From: an uncultured bacterium
Lineage (GTDB): Bacteria > Elusimicrobiota > Elusimicrobia > Elusimicrobiales > Elusimicrobiaceae
Length of the DNA: 64,000 bases
NCBI GenBank assembly: GCA_949291515.1
Contig: CASEVY010000007.1
Location: 248,001-312,000, forward strand
Reading direction: 5' to 3'
Below are positions 1 through 8,921 of this stretch, piece after piece. The notes below the pieces were generated by a model, which saw nothing but the letters and a program-made list of their open reading frames with translations, was not told the DNA's origin and searched no databases. The first letter of the stretch is position 1; each line of letters starts with the position of its first letter. A program made the translations under genes and the position numbers.

Positions 1-366
1 CGTGACAAGCGCGCAGACGGCGGGTCTTAGTCCCGTGAAAGCGTCCGCTACATATTTGTTTTTGATGAATTTGTTTAATATGCCCGCGACTATTATTATT
101 ACTATTACCGAAGGCGTCACTATTCCCAAAGTGGCGATTATCCCGCCCAGTATCCCGCCCGCGTTAAAGCCGGAAAAGGTGGCCATATTTATACCCAGCG
201 GGCCGGGCGTAATTTCTGAAACGGCAATCATATCGGCCAACTGGTGCGTGGTAAACCAGCCGGTCTTAAAAGACAGCTGATATAAGAACGGCAGCGTAGC
301 CAATCCGCCGCCCACGGCAAAGAGTCCTATTTTAAAAAACTCAATGTATAAAAGAAGATATGTCAT
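1..366 (-). CDS. Chromate transporter family protein, ChrA half (partial, runs off left edge)
   Basis: Only the N-terminal 122 residues are inside the window; the gene continues beyond base 1. The translation has the CHR-family signature: an early GLFAVGGG turn in the first membrane segment and the SEITPGPLGIN motif near residue 50, followed by hydrophobic segments. The family moves chromate or a related anion across the inner membrane. It starts with ATG at 366, overlapping the TGA of the upstream gene in the pattern ATGA, so the two are translationally coupled. Together they form the split, two-gene version of a ChrA transporter. The real substrate is not shown by the sequence; many members act on other anions. 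Confidence 0.85.
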   Translation of the reverse strand, partial: MTYLLLYIEFFKIGLFAVGGGLATLPFLYQLSFKTGWFTTHQLADMIAVSEITPGPLGINMATFSGFNAGGILGGIIATLGIVTPSVIVIIIVAGILNKFIKNKYVADAFTGLRPAVCALVT

Positions 367-920
367 TTTGCCGTTTTCCTCTGTATGGCGTTATGAATTA
401 TGGCCGCTATCGCGCAGAAAACCACCAGTAAAGCGGGTGATATCTTAAAGTAAAAATATACCGCCAGACTAAATGCGAACAATAAACCGGTAAACAGGCT
501 TACTATCCCTTTTTTGAAGAAAGGCAGCAAGGCGTTTACTATCAGAGCGGCGACGCAAATTCTTATGGAGGCGAAAAGCCTTTCGGTAATTTCCGCGCTC
601 ATATATTGTTTAAGAAACAGGGCTATAATCGTAATAATTATAATGCTTGGCGTTATTATGCCCAGCGTGGCGGACAATGCCCCTAATATGCGGCGTTTCT
701 GATAGCCCAGCAAAGAGGCGGTATTTACCGCTATTACGCCCGGCGTTACTTGCGAAACGGCGAAGAAATCCATAAGCTCCTGACGGGTCATCCATTGTTT
801 TTTGTCTATCAGTTCCTTTTCTATTACCGGCAGCATGGCGTATCCGCCGCCGAATGTCATCGCGCCTACTTTGGCGAAGGTAAGGAAAAGATCAAGCAGA
901 GAGATGTTTTTGTCTTGCAT
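363..920 (-). CDS. Chromate transporter family protein, second ChrA half
   Basis: A 185-residue polytopic protein with the CHR-domain hallmarks: MTFGGGYAMLPVIEKE near residues 21-36 and SQVTPGVIAVNTAS near 56-69, followed by about four further hydrophobic segments. This is the length of a short-chain CHR protein, which pairs with a second short protein to make a transporter. The partner is the overlapping downstream gene. It follows a HAD hydrolase gene by one base, so the three probably share a transcript. It is an inner-membrane transporter; substrate unknown. Confidence 0.88.
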   Translation of the reverse strand: MQDKNISLLDLFLTFAKVGAMTFGGGYAMLPVIEKELIDKKQWMTRQELMDFFAVSQVTPGVIAVNTASLLGYQKRRILGALSATLGIITPSIIIITIIALFLKQYMSAEITERLFASIRICVAALIVNALLPFFKKGIVSLFTGLLFAFSLAVYFYFKISPALLVVFCAIAAIIHNAIQRKTAK

Positions 921-921
921 A

Positions 922-1611
922 TTAAAGTATTTTTAGAAGGTCCTCTATTTTATCTACTTTGATAAAGCCGTGTGATAGTTTCCCGGCATTTAGATTTTCG
1001 TGCTGCCAGGTAAGGGCATAAGGTATCCAAACGGCTTTAGCGCCCAATTTGACTACAGGCATTATGTCCGATCTTAGTGAATTGCCGACCATAATAAATT
1101 CCTGCGGCATTACGCCCAGACGATTCATAAGGGTTTTATAACCGCGTATATTCTTTTCGCTCATAATTTCTATATGGTGCAGATATTTTGTCAGGCCGGA
1201 TTTATGCAGTTTTCTTTCCTGGTCCAGCAAGTCGCCTTTTGTCGCGACGACCAGTTTATATTTTTGGCTTAAAGTTTTAAATGCGGTCAAGGTGCCGGGC
1301 AGCAGTTTTACGGGTTGTTGCAACATCGTTCTGCCGATATTTATCATCTCGCCTATGGTGGCGGAAGATATTTTGTTGGCGCTTATTTTTAATGATGTTT
1401 CTATCATTGAAAGCACGAATGCTTTAATGCCGTAGCCGTAAAGCGGCAAATTTTTTATTTCCGTGGAATAGAGTTCTTCTTTAATGGCGGCTTTGTCGGC
1501 ATAAGATGAGAGGAGAAGATAAAACTTTTCTTCCGCCTGGCGGAACAAATCCTCATTGGCCCACAGGGTGTCGTCGGCGTCGAAAGCCACTATTTTTATA
1601 TTGCGCATCAT
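922..1611 (-). CDS. HAD-superfamily hydrolase (phosphatase-like)
   Basis: This 229-residue cytoplasmic protein has HAD motif I, FDADDT, at residues 9-14: the nucleophile Asp and the DxDxT pattern that marks phosphatase and phosphomutase members. A VATKGD stretch (motif II Ser/Thr region) and a later GNSLRSDIMP segment (motif IV) follow, with a helical cap between. An in-frame TTG lies 15 bases upstream at 1626, but the ATG at 1611 begins directly with the beta strand leading into motif I and is preferred. The substrate cannot be told. It sits just before the chromate-transporter pair on the same strand. Confidence 0.8.
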   Translation of the reverse strand: MMRNIKIVAFDADDTLWANEDLFRQAEEKFYLLLSSYADKAAIKEELYSTEIKNLPLYGYGIKAFVLSMIETSLKISANKISSATIGEMINIGRTMLQQPVKLLPGTLTAFKTLSQKYKLVVATKGDLLDQERKLHKSGLTKYLHHIEIMSEKNIRGYKTLMNRLGVMPQEFIMVGNSLRSDIMPVVKLGAKAVWIPYALTWQHENLNAGKLSHGFIKVDKIEDLLKIL

Positions 1612-1636
1612 AATTAATTCTACCAATTTTTGATTA

Positions 1637-1665
1637 TAAAAAAGGCGCCGCTTTTTGGCGGCGCC
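1637..1665 (-). terminator. Rho-independent terminator after rubrerythrin
   Basis: An 8-bp stem, GGCGCCGC with GCGGCGCC (1644-1651 and 1658-1665), is followed on the minus strand by seven T. It lies just downstream of the rubrerythrin stop codon and separates that operon from the HAD/ChrA genes. Confidence 0.85.
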
Positions 1666-1683
1666 GATATGTCTTGGGGAGTT

Positions 1684-2214
1684 TTATTTCTTTACCTCGA
1701 AATAGGCTTTTTTATATTTGCATACCGGGCACATTTCGGGTGCTTTTTCGCCGGTAAAAGTGAAGCCGCAGTTCATACATTTCCAAGTTACTTTGCCGGT
1801 CTTTACGAAAACTTCGCCTTTTTCAAGTTCGTCGAACAGTTTTAAGTAGCGTTCTTCGTGTTCTTTTTCTATTTGAGCTACTTTCTCGAAGAGGAAAGCT
1901 ATATCGTTGAAGCCTTCTTCTTTTGCTTCTTTGGCGAAGTTAGCGTACATATCGGTCCACTCGTAATTTTCGCCGGCGGCTGCGTCTTTAAGGTTTTGCA
2001 GGGTTGAGGGGATATCGCCGTCGTGTAAGAGTTTGAACCATATTTTGGCGTGTTCTCTTTCGTTTTTGGCGGTTTCCTTAAAGATGGAAGCTATATAGTT
2101 ATAGCCTTCTTCTTTAGCTTTCTTGGCGTAATAGGTATATTTGTTTCTGGCTTGGGACTCGCCCGCGAAGGCGGTCATAAGATTTTTTTCGGTTTTTGAT
2201 CCTTTGAGTTCCAT
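1684..2214 (-). CDS. rbr: Rubrerythrin
   Basis: Non-haem diiron peroxidase that reduces hydrogen peroxide in the cytoplasm of anaerobes. The 176-residue sequence has the ferritin-like four-helix domain with the ligand-type residues E19, E52 and the ExxH patterns (EREH at 52-55, EKEH at 116-119). A C-terminal rubredoxin-like domain has Cys pairs CxxC at 146/149 and 162/165. It is the second gene behind perR, separated by one base, so it is very likely under peroxide-sensing control. An AGGAGA ribosome-binding site precedes the ATG. Identification is secure. Confidence 0.96.
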   Translation of the reverse strand: MELKGSKTEKNLMTAFAGESQARNKYTYYAKKAKEEGYNYIASIFKETAKNEREHAKIWFKLLHDGDIPSTLQNLKDAAAGENYEWTDMYANFAKEAKEEGFNDIAFLFEKVAQIEKEHEERYLKLFDELEKGEVFVKTGKVTWKCMNCGFTFTGEKAPEMCPVCKYKKAYFEVKK

Positions 2215-2215
2215 T

Positions 2216-2605
2216 TTATTTCTCCTGTTTGTTTCTGCATTCTTTGCATATCCCGTTGAAAACTATTTCACGGTGATTTATTTTAAAATTGGTTTGCTCC
2301 GCCGTTTTGTTTATTTGTTTTGACAGCTCTTCATTTATAAACACGTCTTCCACTTTGCTGCAGAGCTCGCAAATTATATGGGCGTGTTCTTGGATAATGT
2401 GGTCAAAATGATCGGCTTGATTAAGTCCGCTTATCTTCTTTATCCGCCCTTGCTTTGCCATTTGGTTTAAGTTTCTGTAAAGCGTTCCCAGGCTTAACGG
2501 CGGATATATCGGCTTTATTATCGAATAGAGATAATCCGCCGTAGGGTGGCACGGATTGCTTTTTAGCGTATTATAGATAAGTTCTCTTTGTTTGGAGTAT
2601 CTCAT
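2216..2605 (-). CDS. perR: Fur-family peroxide regulator, PerR-type
   Basis: A 129-residue Fur-family repressor with an N-terminal winged helix (residues 1-60) and a C-terminal metal and dimer domain. All five regulatory-metal ligands known from Bacillus PerR have counterparts: H20 in HPTAD, D68, H74, H76 and D87. The Asp at the last position is the feature associated with peroxide sensing. Structural zinc Cys pairs are at 79/82 and 120/123. The start is taken at ATG 2605, behind GAGAG; an upstream in-frame TTG at 2617 is less likely. It is cotranscribed with rubrerythrin and has a Per-box in its own promoter region, which suggests autoregulation. Confidence 0.9.
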   Translation of the reverse strand: MRYSKQRELIYNTLKSNPCHPTADYLYSIIKPIYPPLSLGTLYRNLNQMAKQGRIKKISGLNQADHFDHIIQEHAHIICELCSKVEDVFINEELSKQINKTAEQTNFKINHREIVFNGICKECRNKQEK

Positions 2606-2628
2606 AAAAGCTCTCAATTAATCGATAA

Positions 2629-2643
2629 CAGTAATTATTACTG
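2629..2643. promoter_or_regulatory. Per-box operator upstream of perR-rubrerythrin
   Basis: A perfect 7-1-7 palindrome, CAGTAAT-T-ATTACTG, lies 24 bases upstream of the perR start. The architecture and AT content match the Per-box consensus (TTATAAT-n-ATTATAA type). It is the only perfect palindrome of this kind in the leader and probably mediates peroxide-responsive autoregulation. Confidence 0.7.
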
Positions 2644-2940
2644 ATAGTATATCAAAGAAATAAAATTTTTGCAACATTATTTTAAAGGCGAACAAATTTT
2701 TATTGTTGACAATTTGACGGAACAAGATATATCGGAGGGGTAATTTATTGGGCCGCATTGCTGATTAGTCCTCATAAACAGGAGCATTTAAGAAGGTAAT
2801 TGGCAATAGCGGGAGAGATTTTTCCGCGCAGGCTTTTTACTTGTTTATAAATTATATTCTTAAAGGCTTTTGGGCCAGATGATATTTTATGTTGGAATAA
2901 TTTCTCAAGTTTTTTTGATAAAGATATATAATAAGCAAAC
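2644..2940. other. Gap with no supported gene; short open frame only
   Basis: Between the Per-box and the terminator at 2941 I see no gene with a start, ribosome-binding site and recognisable product. A 56-codon open frame exists on the minus strand (2772-2942, TTG start, Lys-rich), but it lacks a ribosome-binding site and begins right behind a terminator. It may be chance or the remnant of a gene end. A TTGACA at 2705-2710 and a TATAAT at 2927-2932 on the plus strand have no convincing partners. Confidence 0.4.
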
Positions 2941-2967
2941 AAAAAAACCTAGGGTTTTCCCTAGGTT
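2941..2967 (-). terminator. Terminator of the BamA-like gene
   Basis: A 9-bp perfect stem, AACCTAGGG with CCCTAGGTT (2946-2954 and 2959-2967), with a four-base loop, is followed on the minus strand by a seven-T run. It is about 75 bases past the stop codon of the outer-membrane gene. The adjoining bases hold one copy of a motif seen again at 41651. Confidence 0.8.
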
Positions 2968-2970
2968 TCT

Positions 2971-2985
2971 AACTAACCGCCCCGC
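2971..2985. repeat. Copy 1 of a 15-mer flanked by hairpins
   Basis: The 15-mer AACTAACCGCCCCGC recurs exactly at 41651-41665. In both places a GC-rich hairpin ends 3-5 bases before it, and its last bases CCCCGC open a second hairpin. Here the second hairpin is short: CCCC at 2980-2983 pairs with GGGG at 2992-2995. Confidence 0.6.
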
Positions 2986-3042
2986 AATAATGGGGACCAA
3001 GAACATTTTAGCATTATTTTTTTATAAAAAAGCAATTATATT

Positions 3043-4371
3043 TTAAAATTGGCCGCCGAATACAAAGGATATTTGGTTGGAGGAATCGCTCAAATTATGA
3101 GTATAGTTAAGGCCAAATGGGAAAGGGAAACGCCAAAACTTATAGGAAATGGAAGCGCCTGCGCCGCTTTGGTGATGATATTGTTTGTCATAAACATAAG
3201 CCAACTCATAAAACGGCTGTAGGGATAATAGGCCGGTGTTGTTTCTTATCAGATAGTATATAAATGCGGCGCTTGCACCCGCGCCGTACTGTCCGAATAT
3301 GGTGCGGCTGTATCTGCCTTGTCCGCCCAGCAAATCTTGGGCGCGCACCTGCGCGGCGAAGGGGGAATTGAAAGCGCTTTCTCCTTTTATTTGCAGGGCG
3401 AGCAGATGTCTGTTTTTAAATTCGGTAATGTTTTGCAAATGGGCCGAGAGTTTGGAAATGTCAAAGTCTGCGCCGGTCCATTCTCCGCCGTTCTCGTAAG
3501 ACATACGGGCGGAAAGGCCGTAAATATTGCGTGGCAAATCTTTCAGGCTTTCTTCTTTGTCGGTAAGGCCATAGCCGAACAGCGCCCCCATATTTGCGCC
3601 CGAGCGTATATTTTTTTTATAGCTTAAACCGAGCGCTACGGTATTATAGCTGCCTGAGGCCATATCTTTATCGTATCTGATATATCTGTATTGGGGAGAT
3701 ACAAAGGCTTTAAAGGGGCCGTATTCGCGGGAGTATTGCAAGTAGAAGGAATCTTCTTTTGTGTATATTTGCGCGATCGGGTCGGAAAAATCCTCCTTAT
3801 CGTCCGAAGTGCTGAAAATACCGTCATTGTTAATCCAGTTGTTTTGGTAGAAACGTTGTTCGAAATTCATATTTTTGGCCGCGGCAAGGAAAGAATTTCT
3901 TCCGTCTTTTAGCATAAAGCTGAGCATACTGCCGTCTTTGCCTGTTGCGCCAAACAGCATAATTGTTTCCCCTCTTTTAAAGAGGTTCCCTGCGGCCAAG
4001 GCTAAGCCTGCGGCGCTTTTTTCGCCGCCTGTAGCGAAAGCCAGAGGGAATATATAATAACCGTCTTCCGCGTTTATGGAAATATCTACGGTTTTATTTT
4101 CGCGCGGCTGCAGGGAGAAGGACAATTTTTTTGATATTCTCAAATCGTGCAATTCGTTTTTGGCGTTTTCGTATTCTTCGGCATTAAAAGGGCGGCCTTC
4201 TTTCAAGGCGAAATATTTTTTCAGCAGTTCCGGCTTTGTCCTTTTGGAAAAGACATTGACTTTATTTATGATATATCCGTCGTAAAGCTCGTCAGGTCCG
4301 GCGGAAAGTGCCGAAATGGGAAAACAGGCGCAAAGAAGCGTAGCCAAAAATATTTTATTTTTTAATTTCAT
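3043..4371 (-). CDS. BamA/Omp85-like outer-membrane protein with one POTRA-like domain
   Basis: 442 residues. A Sec signal peptide (about 1-24, ending SALSAG) is followed by one POTRA-like domain (about 30-110, YDGYIINKVNVFSKR then a KNELHDLR helix). The rest is alternating beta strands that fit a 16-strand barrel, ending in the C-terminal Phe typical of barrels recognised by BAM. It is about half the length of BamA (near 800 residues, five POTRAs), so it resembles patatin-type or TamA-like short Omp85 members rather than the core assembly factor. It is monocistronic, with a strong terminator. Its cargo or partner is unknown. Confidence 0.7.
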   Translation of the reverse strand: MKLKNKIFLATLLCACFPISALSAGPDELYDGYIINKVNVFSKRTKPELLKKYFALKEGRPFNAEEYENAKNELHDLRISKKLSFSLQPRENKTVDISINAEDGYYIFPLAFATGGEKSAAGLALAAGNLFKRGETIMLFGATGKDGSMLSFMLKDGRNSFLAAAKNMNFEQRFYQNNWINNDGIFSTSDDKEDFSDPIAQIYTKEDSFYLQYSREYGPFKAFVSPQYRYIRYDKDMASGSYNTVALGLSYKKNIRSGANMGALFGYGLTDKEESLKDLPRNIYGLSARMSYENGGEWTGADFDISKLSAHLQNITEFKNRHLLALQIKGESAFNSPFAAQVRAQDLLGGQGRYSRTIFGQYGAGASAAFIYYLIRNNTGLLSLQPFYELAYVYDKQYHHQSGAGASISYKFWRFPFPFGLNYTHNLSDSSNQISFVFGGQF

Positions 4372-4486
4372 AATTACCCCGTAAGCCGCATGCGGAAGCG
4401 CAACGTCTATATTTTACAAAAAGGGCGTAATATCGGGCAAAAAAGCTCGGTATTAACGTCAATAATTTATATAATTTATATATATT

Positions 4487-5293
4487 ATGAACAAAAACAT
4501 ATCTCAAACGGTGTTGGAAAGAGCCGAAACGATAGTATTTAAAGTAGGTTCCAGCCTGATAGTGGATTCTTCGGGCAATATTCGTACTGACTGGGTCGAT
4601 TCCCTGGCAGAGGATATCAGAGATTTGATATTAAGCGGGAAGAAAGCGGTAATCGTTTCCTCCGGCGCGGTGGCCATGGGCAGGATACGTCTTGGCCTTG
4701 GTATGCAGAAACTGAATTTAAGCCAAAAACAGGCGGCGGCGGCTGTAGGGCAGATAGAGCTATCCAGTATGTATCAGGAGATACTCGAAATCAAAAAGAT
4801 AAAGGCGGCGCAGGTTCTGCTGACGCAGGACAATGCCGATAACGAACATACTTTTATTAACGCTGTGGCTACGCTGAAGACTTTGCTGGAGATGGACGTC
4901 GTCCCGATAATCAACGAGAACGATACCGTCAGCAGCGAGGAAATCAAATTCGGCGATAACGATCGTTTAAGCGCGATAGTGTCTCAAATGACGGGCGCCG
5001 ATATTCTGCTTTTGCTTTCGGACGTGGACGGCCTTTACGAGCGCGATCCGAAATTGGATCCTCAGGCCAAATTTATACCAGTGGTCAAAAAGATAACTCC
5101 CGAAATAGAGGCTATGGCCTCCAACAGCAAAAGCACGCTCGGCACCGGCGGAATGAAGAGCAAACTTATGGCCGCGCAAATGTGTATGGGCATAGGGTGC
5201 GATATGGTAATATCGGCGGGCAAGGAGCTGTATCCTCTTCGCCGCTTGCTTAAAGGGGAGAAGTGCACTTGGTTTTTGCACGGTGAAAAATGA
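4487..5293 (+). CDS. proB: Glutamate 5-kinase (lacks PUA domain)
   Basis: Phosphorylates glutamate with ATP, the first step of proline synthesis. The 268-residue protein has the amino-acid-kinase fold: KVGSSLI at the N-terminus, SSGAVAMG, the NENDTVS substrate loop and TGGMKSKL near the C-terminus. Family members are usually about 370 residues, with a C-terminal PUA domain; this one ends after the kinase domain. The first gene of a proB-proA-proC operon, it overlaps proA by ATGA. A TATAAT at 4470-4475 lies only 11 bases before the ATG and no Shine-Dalgarno is visible, so its leader must be very short. Confidence 0.95.
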   Translation: MNKNISQTVLERAETIVFKVGSSLIVDSSGNIRTDWVDSLAEDIRDLILSGKKAVIVSSGAVAMGRIRLGLGMQKLNLSQKQAAAAVGQIELSSMYQEILEIKKIKAAQVLLTQDNADNEHTFINAVATLKTLLEMDVVPIINENDTVSSEEIKFGDNDRLSAIVSQMTGADILLLLSDVDGLYERDPKLDPQAKFIPVVKKITPEIEAMASNSKSTLGTGGMKSKLMAAQMCMGIGCDMVISAGKELYPLRRLLKGEKCTWFLHGEK

Positions 5294-6540
5294 TGATAGA
5301 GAACACCATAAAAGAAATTTGTCTAAACGCCAAAGAGAGCGCAAAGACGCTGGCTTTGGCGTCTTCGAAGTTAAAGAACGAAGTTCTTTTAAAAGCGGCG
5401 GATAATTTAATGGCCGAAGCGGATAAAATCCTTAAAGCGAACGCCGAGGACATAAAAAATCTCTCCGCGGAAAAAGCGCGGGCTTTTAAAGACAGGCTTT
5501 TGCTTAACGAGGAGCGGATAAAAGCGATTGCCGACGGAGTAAGGAAAGTGGCCTCTCTGCCCGATCCGGTAGGCAAGGTATTGGCGTCTTGGCAGGTCCC
5601 CAGCGGGCTTAAGATAAGCAGGGTAACAATTCCGCTTGGCGTTTTGTGCGTCATCTTTGAGGCTCGCCCGAACGTATGCGCCGATGCGGCCGCTTTATGT
5701 TTTAAAGCCGGCAGCAGCGTGATACTCAGGGGCGGCGGCGACAGTTTTAATTCCTGCCTGGCGATTTACGAATGTTTCAAAAAGGCTTTGGCGGATTGCG
5801 CTTTGCCGCAAGGCTGCATAAATCTTGTACCGTCAAAAGATCACGAAGCGGTGGATATTCTGTTAAGGCAAGAAGATTATATCGACGTCCTAATCCCGCG
5901 CGGCGGCAAGAAACTTATCGAGAAAATCAGCCAAAGCCGCATACCGTCGTTTAAGCATTTAAACGGGATATGCCATACCTATATACATAAAGACGCGGAT
6001 ATGGAAATGGCCTGCAAAGTGCTTGTAAACGCCAAACTGCGGCGCACTTCCATCTGCGGCGCTACGGAAACGGTACTGTTGGATAAGGAGCTTGGCGAGG
6101 CAAAGATAAAGCAGGTTCTCGGCGCGCTTATTGAAAGGGGCTGCGAAGTCCGCGCGGACGAATATATACGGTCCTTTATGCCCGATCTGCCCGCCGCCGA
6201 AGAAGAAGATTGGGGTACGGAATATTTGGACGCGATAATATCTGCCAAGACGGTATCAGGCGTCAAAGAGGCGGTGGCGCATATAAGCAAATATGGGTCT
6301 AATCATACCGAATCGATAATCACGCAAAACGCCCAAGCGGCGGAAGAGTTTTTAAACGGCGTAAACAGCGCGGTGGTAATGCATAATACGTCCACTCAGT
6401 TTTGCGACGGAGGGGAATTCGGTATGGGCGCGGAAATAGGCATAGCCACGGGCAAGCTGCACGCACGCGGGCCTGTCGGTTTGGAACAGCTTGTAACGTT
6501 CAAATATAAGGTGGAAGGACACGGAGAAACAAGAAAATGA
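5290..6540 (+). CDS. proA: Glutamate-5-semialdehyde dehydrogenase
   Basis: Reduces glutamyl-5-phosphate to the semialdehyde with NADPH, the second step of proline synthesis. At 416 residues it is full length. Visible landmarks are LGVLCVIFEARPNVCADAAA near residue 115-135, and the catalytic Cys in RRTSICGATE near residue 250. ALKxGN-type glycine motifs appear as CFKAGSSVILRGG. Two adjacent ATG codons (5290 and 5293) are possible starts; both overlap or abut the proB stop. It overlaps proC at the far end. Confidence 0.97.
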   Translation: MMIENTIKEICLNAKESAKTLALASSKLKNEVLLKAADNLMAEADKILKANAEDIKNLSAEKARAFKDRLLLNEERIKAIADGVRKVASLPDPVGKVLASWQVPSGLKISRVTIPLGVLCVIFEARPNVCADAAALCFKAGSSVILRGGGDSFNSCLAIYECFKKALADCALPQGCINLVPSKDHEAVDILLRQEDYIDVLIPRGGKKLIEKISQSRIPSFKHLNGICHTYIHKDADMEMACKVLVNAKLRRTSICGATETVLLDKELGEAKIKQVLGALIERGCEVRADEYIRSFMPDLPAAEEEDWGTEYLDAIISAKTVSGVKEAVAHISKYGSNHTESIITQNAQAAEEFLNGVNSAVVMHNTSTQFCDGGEFGMGAEIGIATGKLHARGPVGLEQLVTFKYKVEGHGETRK

Positions 6541-7352
6541 AAACGGGCAAAATATTATTTGTCGGCTGCGGCCATATGGGTGGCGCATTGCTTGAGGGCT
6601 GGACGAAGTACGGCGGTTTAAGCAAAGAGGATATTATAGTCGCCGAGCCTTCCGATATCATAAGGAAGAATTTAAAGAAAGAGGGCTATAAAGTTTTTGC
6701 GGGTATTGAGAAACTGCCCCGCAGGACGGAAATAAAAGCCGTCGTTCTCGCCGTAAGACCGGATACTTTTAAAGAAGTTTTGCCCTTGCTTGCCGAAAGG
6801 ATTGCTCCGTCGGTTTTAATAATCAGCATAGCGGCGGGCAAGAAGATATCTTTTATAGAAAATCATTTGCCCGATAATCCGATAATAAGGATAATGCCTA
6901 ATATGGCGGTATCGCAGGGCTTGGGGATAAGCGGTTTATACGCTTCAAAGAAAACGGACGCCGAGGATAAGGAATATATATTCGGATTGATGAGTTCCTG
7001 CTCCCGCGCCTTATGGCTGGAAAAGGAAGAGGATATCCACAAGATAGTCGCGCTCGGCGGCAGCAGCCCCGCATATATATACAGCTGTGCTTTGGCTCTT
7101 GAAAAGGCGGCGCGCGATTACGGCCTGGCGGAAGATTTTGTACGGGAAGCGGCGGTAAACGTATTTTTGGGTTCGGCGGTATTATTTGCCAAAAGCGAAG
7201 GCTCGCTGAGCGACGCTGTTGCGAAGATAGCCACCAAAGGCGGCACGACCGAAGCGGCTGTAAGCGCATTTAACAAAGGCGACGCTTTGACTAAACTTTT
7301 TGCCAAAGCGATGAAAGTCTGTATGGCAAGATCCAAGGAAATGTCTAAATAG
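6537..7352 (+). CDS. proC: Pyrroline-5-carboxylate reductase
   Basis: Last step of proline synthesis: NAD(P)H-dependent reduction of pyrroline-5-carboxylate. The 271-residue protein opens with a Rossmann GCGHMGGALLEGW motif and ends with the P5CR dimerisation domain, containing the TKGGTTEAA signature near residue 230. The ATG overlaps the proA TGA, and GGAGAAAC lies upstream as ribosome-binding site. All three proline genes are therefore translationally coupled and end at a clear terminator. Confidence 0.97.
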   Translation: MKTGKILFVGCGHMGGALLEGWTKYGGLSKEDIIVAEPSDIIRKNLKKEGYKVFAGIEKLPRRTEIKAVVLAVRPDTFKEVLPLLAERIAPSVLIISIAAGKKISFIENHLPDNPIIRIMPNMAVSQGLGISGLYASKKTDAEDKEYIFGLMSSCSRALWLEKEEDIHKIVALGGSSPAYIYSCALALEKAARDYGLAEDFVREAAVNVFLGSAVLFAKSEGSLSDAVAKIATKGGTTEAAVSAFNKGDALTKLFAKAMKVCMARSKEMSK

Positions 7353-7357
7353 ATAAG

Positions 7358-7380
7358 GCCCCGCTTAAGCGGGGCTTTTT
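7358..7380 (+). terminator. Terminator of proBAC
   Basis: A 7-bp GC stem GCCCCGC/GCGGGGC with a TTAA loop is followed by five T, six bases after the proC stop. Confidence 0.9.
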
Positions 7381-7442
7381 GATGTTTTTACGCCGTATGG
7401 CGGCGGGAAAAACGAAAATTTATAAATGATATAATAAAATAA

Positions 7443-8920
<1,478 letters not shown>

Positions 8921-8921
<1 letters not shown>

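Noticed and set aside
2705-2728. TTGACA at 2705 as a promoter for an unknown RNA
   Set aside because: The -10 at 17 bases is poor (ATATCG) and no conserved structure or gene follows on that strand before the hairpin element.
2772-2942. 56-codon Lys-rich open frame on the minus strand
   Set aside because: It has a TTG start, no ribosome-binding site and no recognisable domain, and begins directly behind a terminator. A frame of this length is expected by chance in AT-rich sequence.
2971-2985. Integron attC-like site at the repeated 15-mer
   Set aside because: The AACTAAC/GTTAGTT core vaguely recalls attC boxes, but the GTTRRRY rule is not met and there is no integrase or cassette array.
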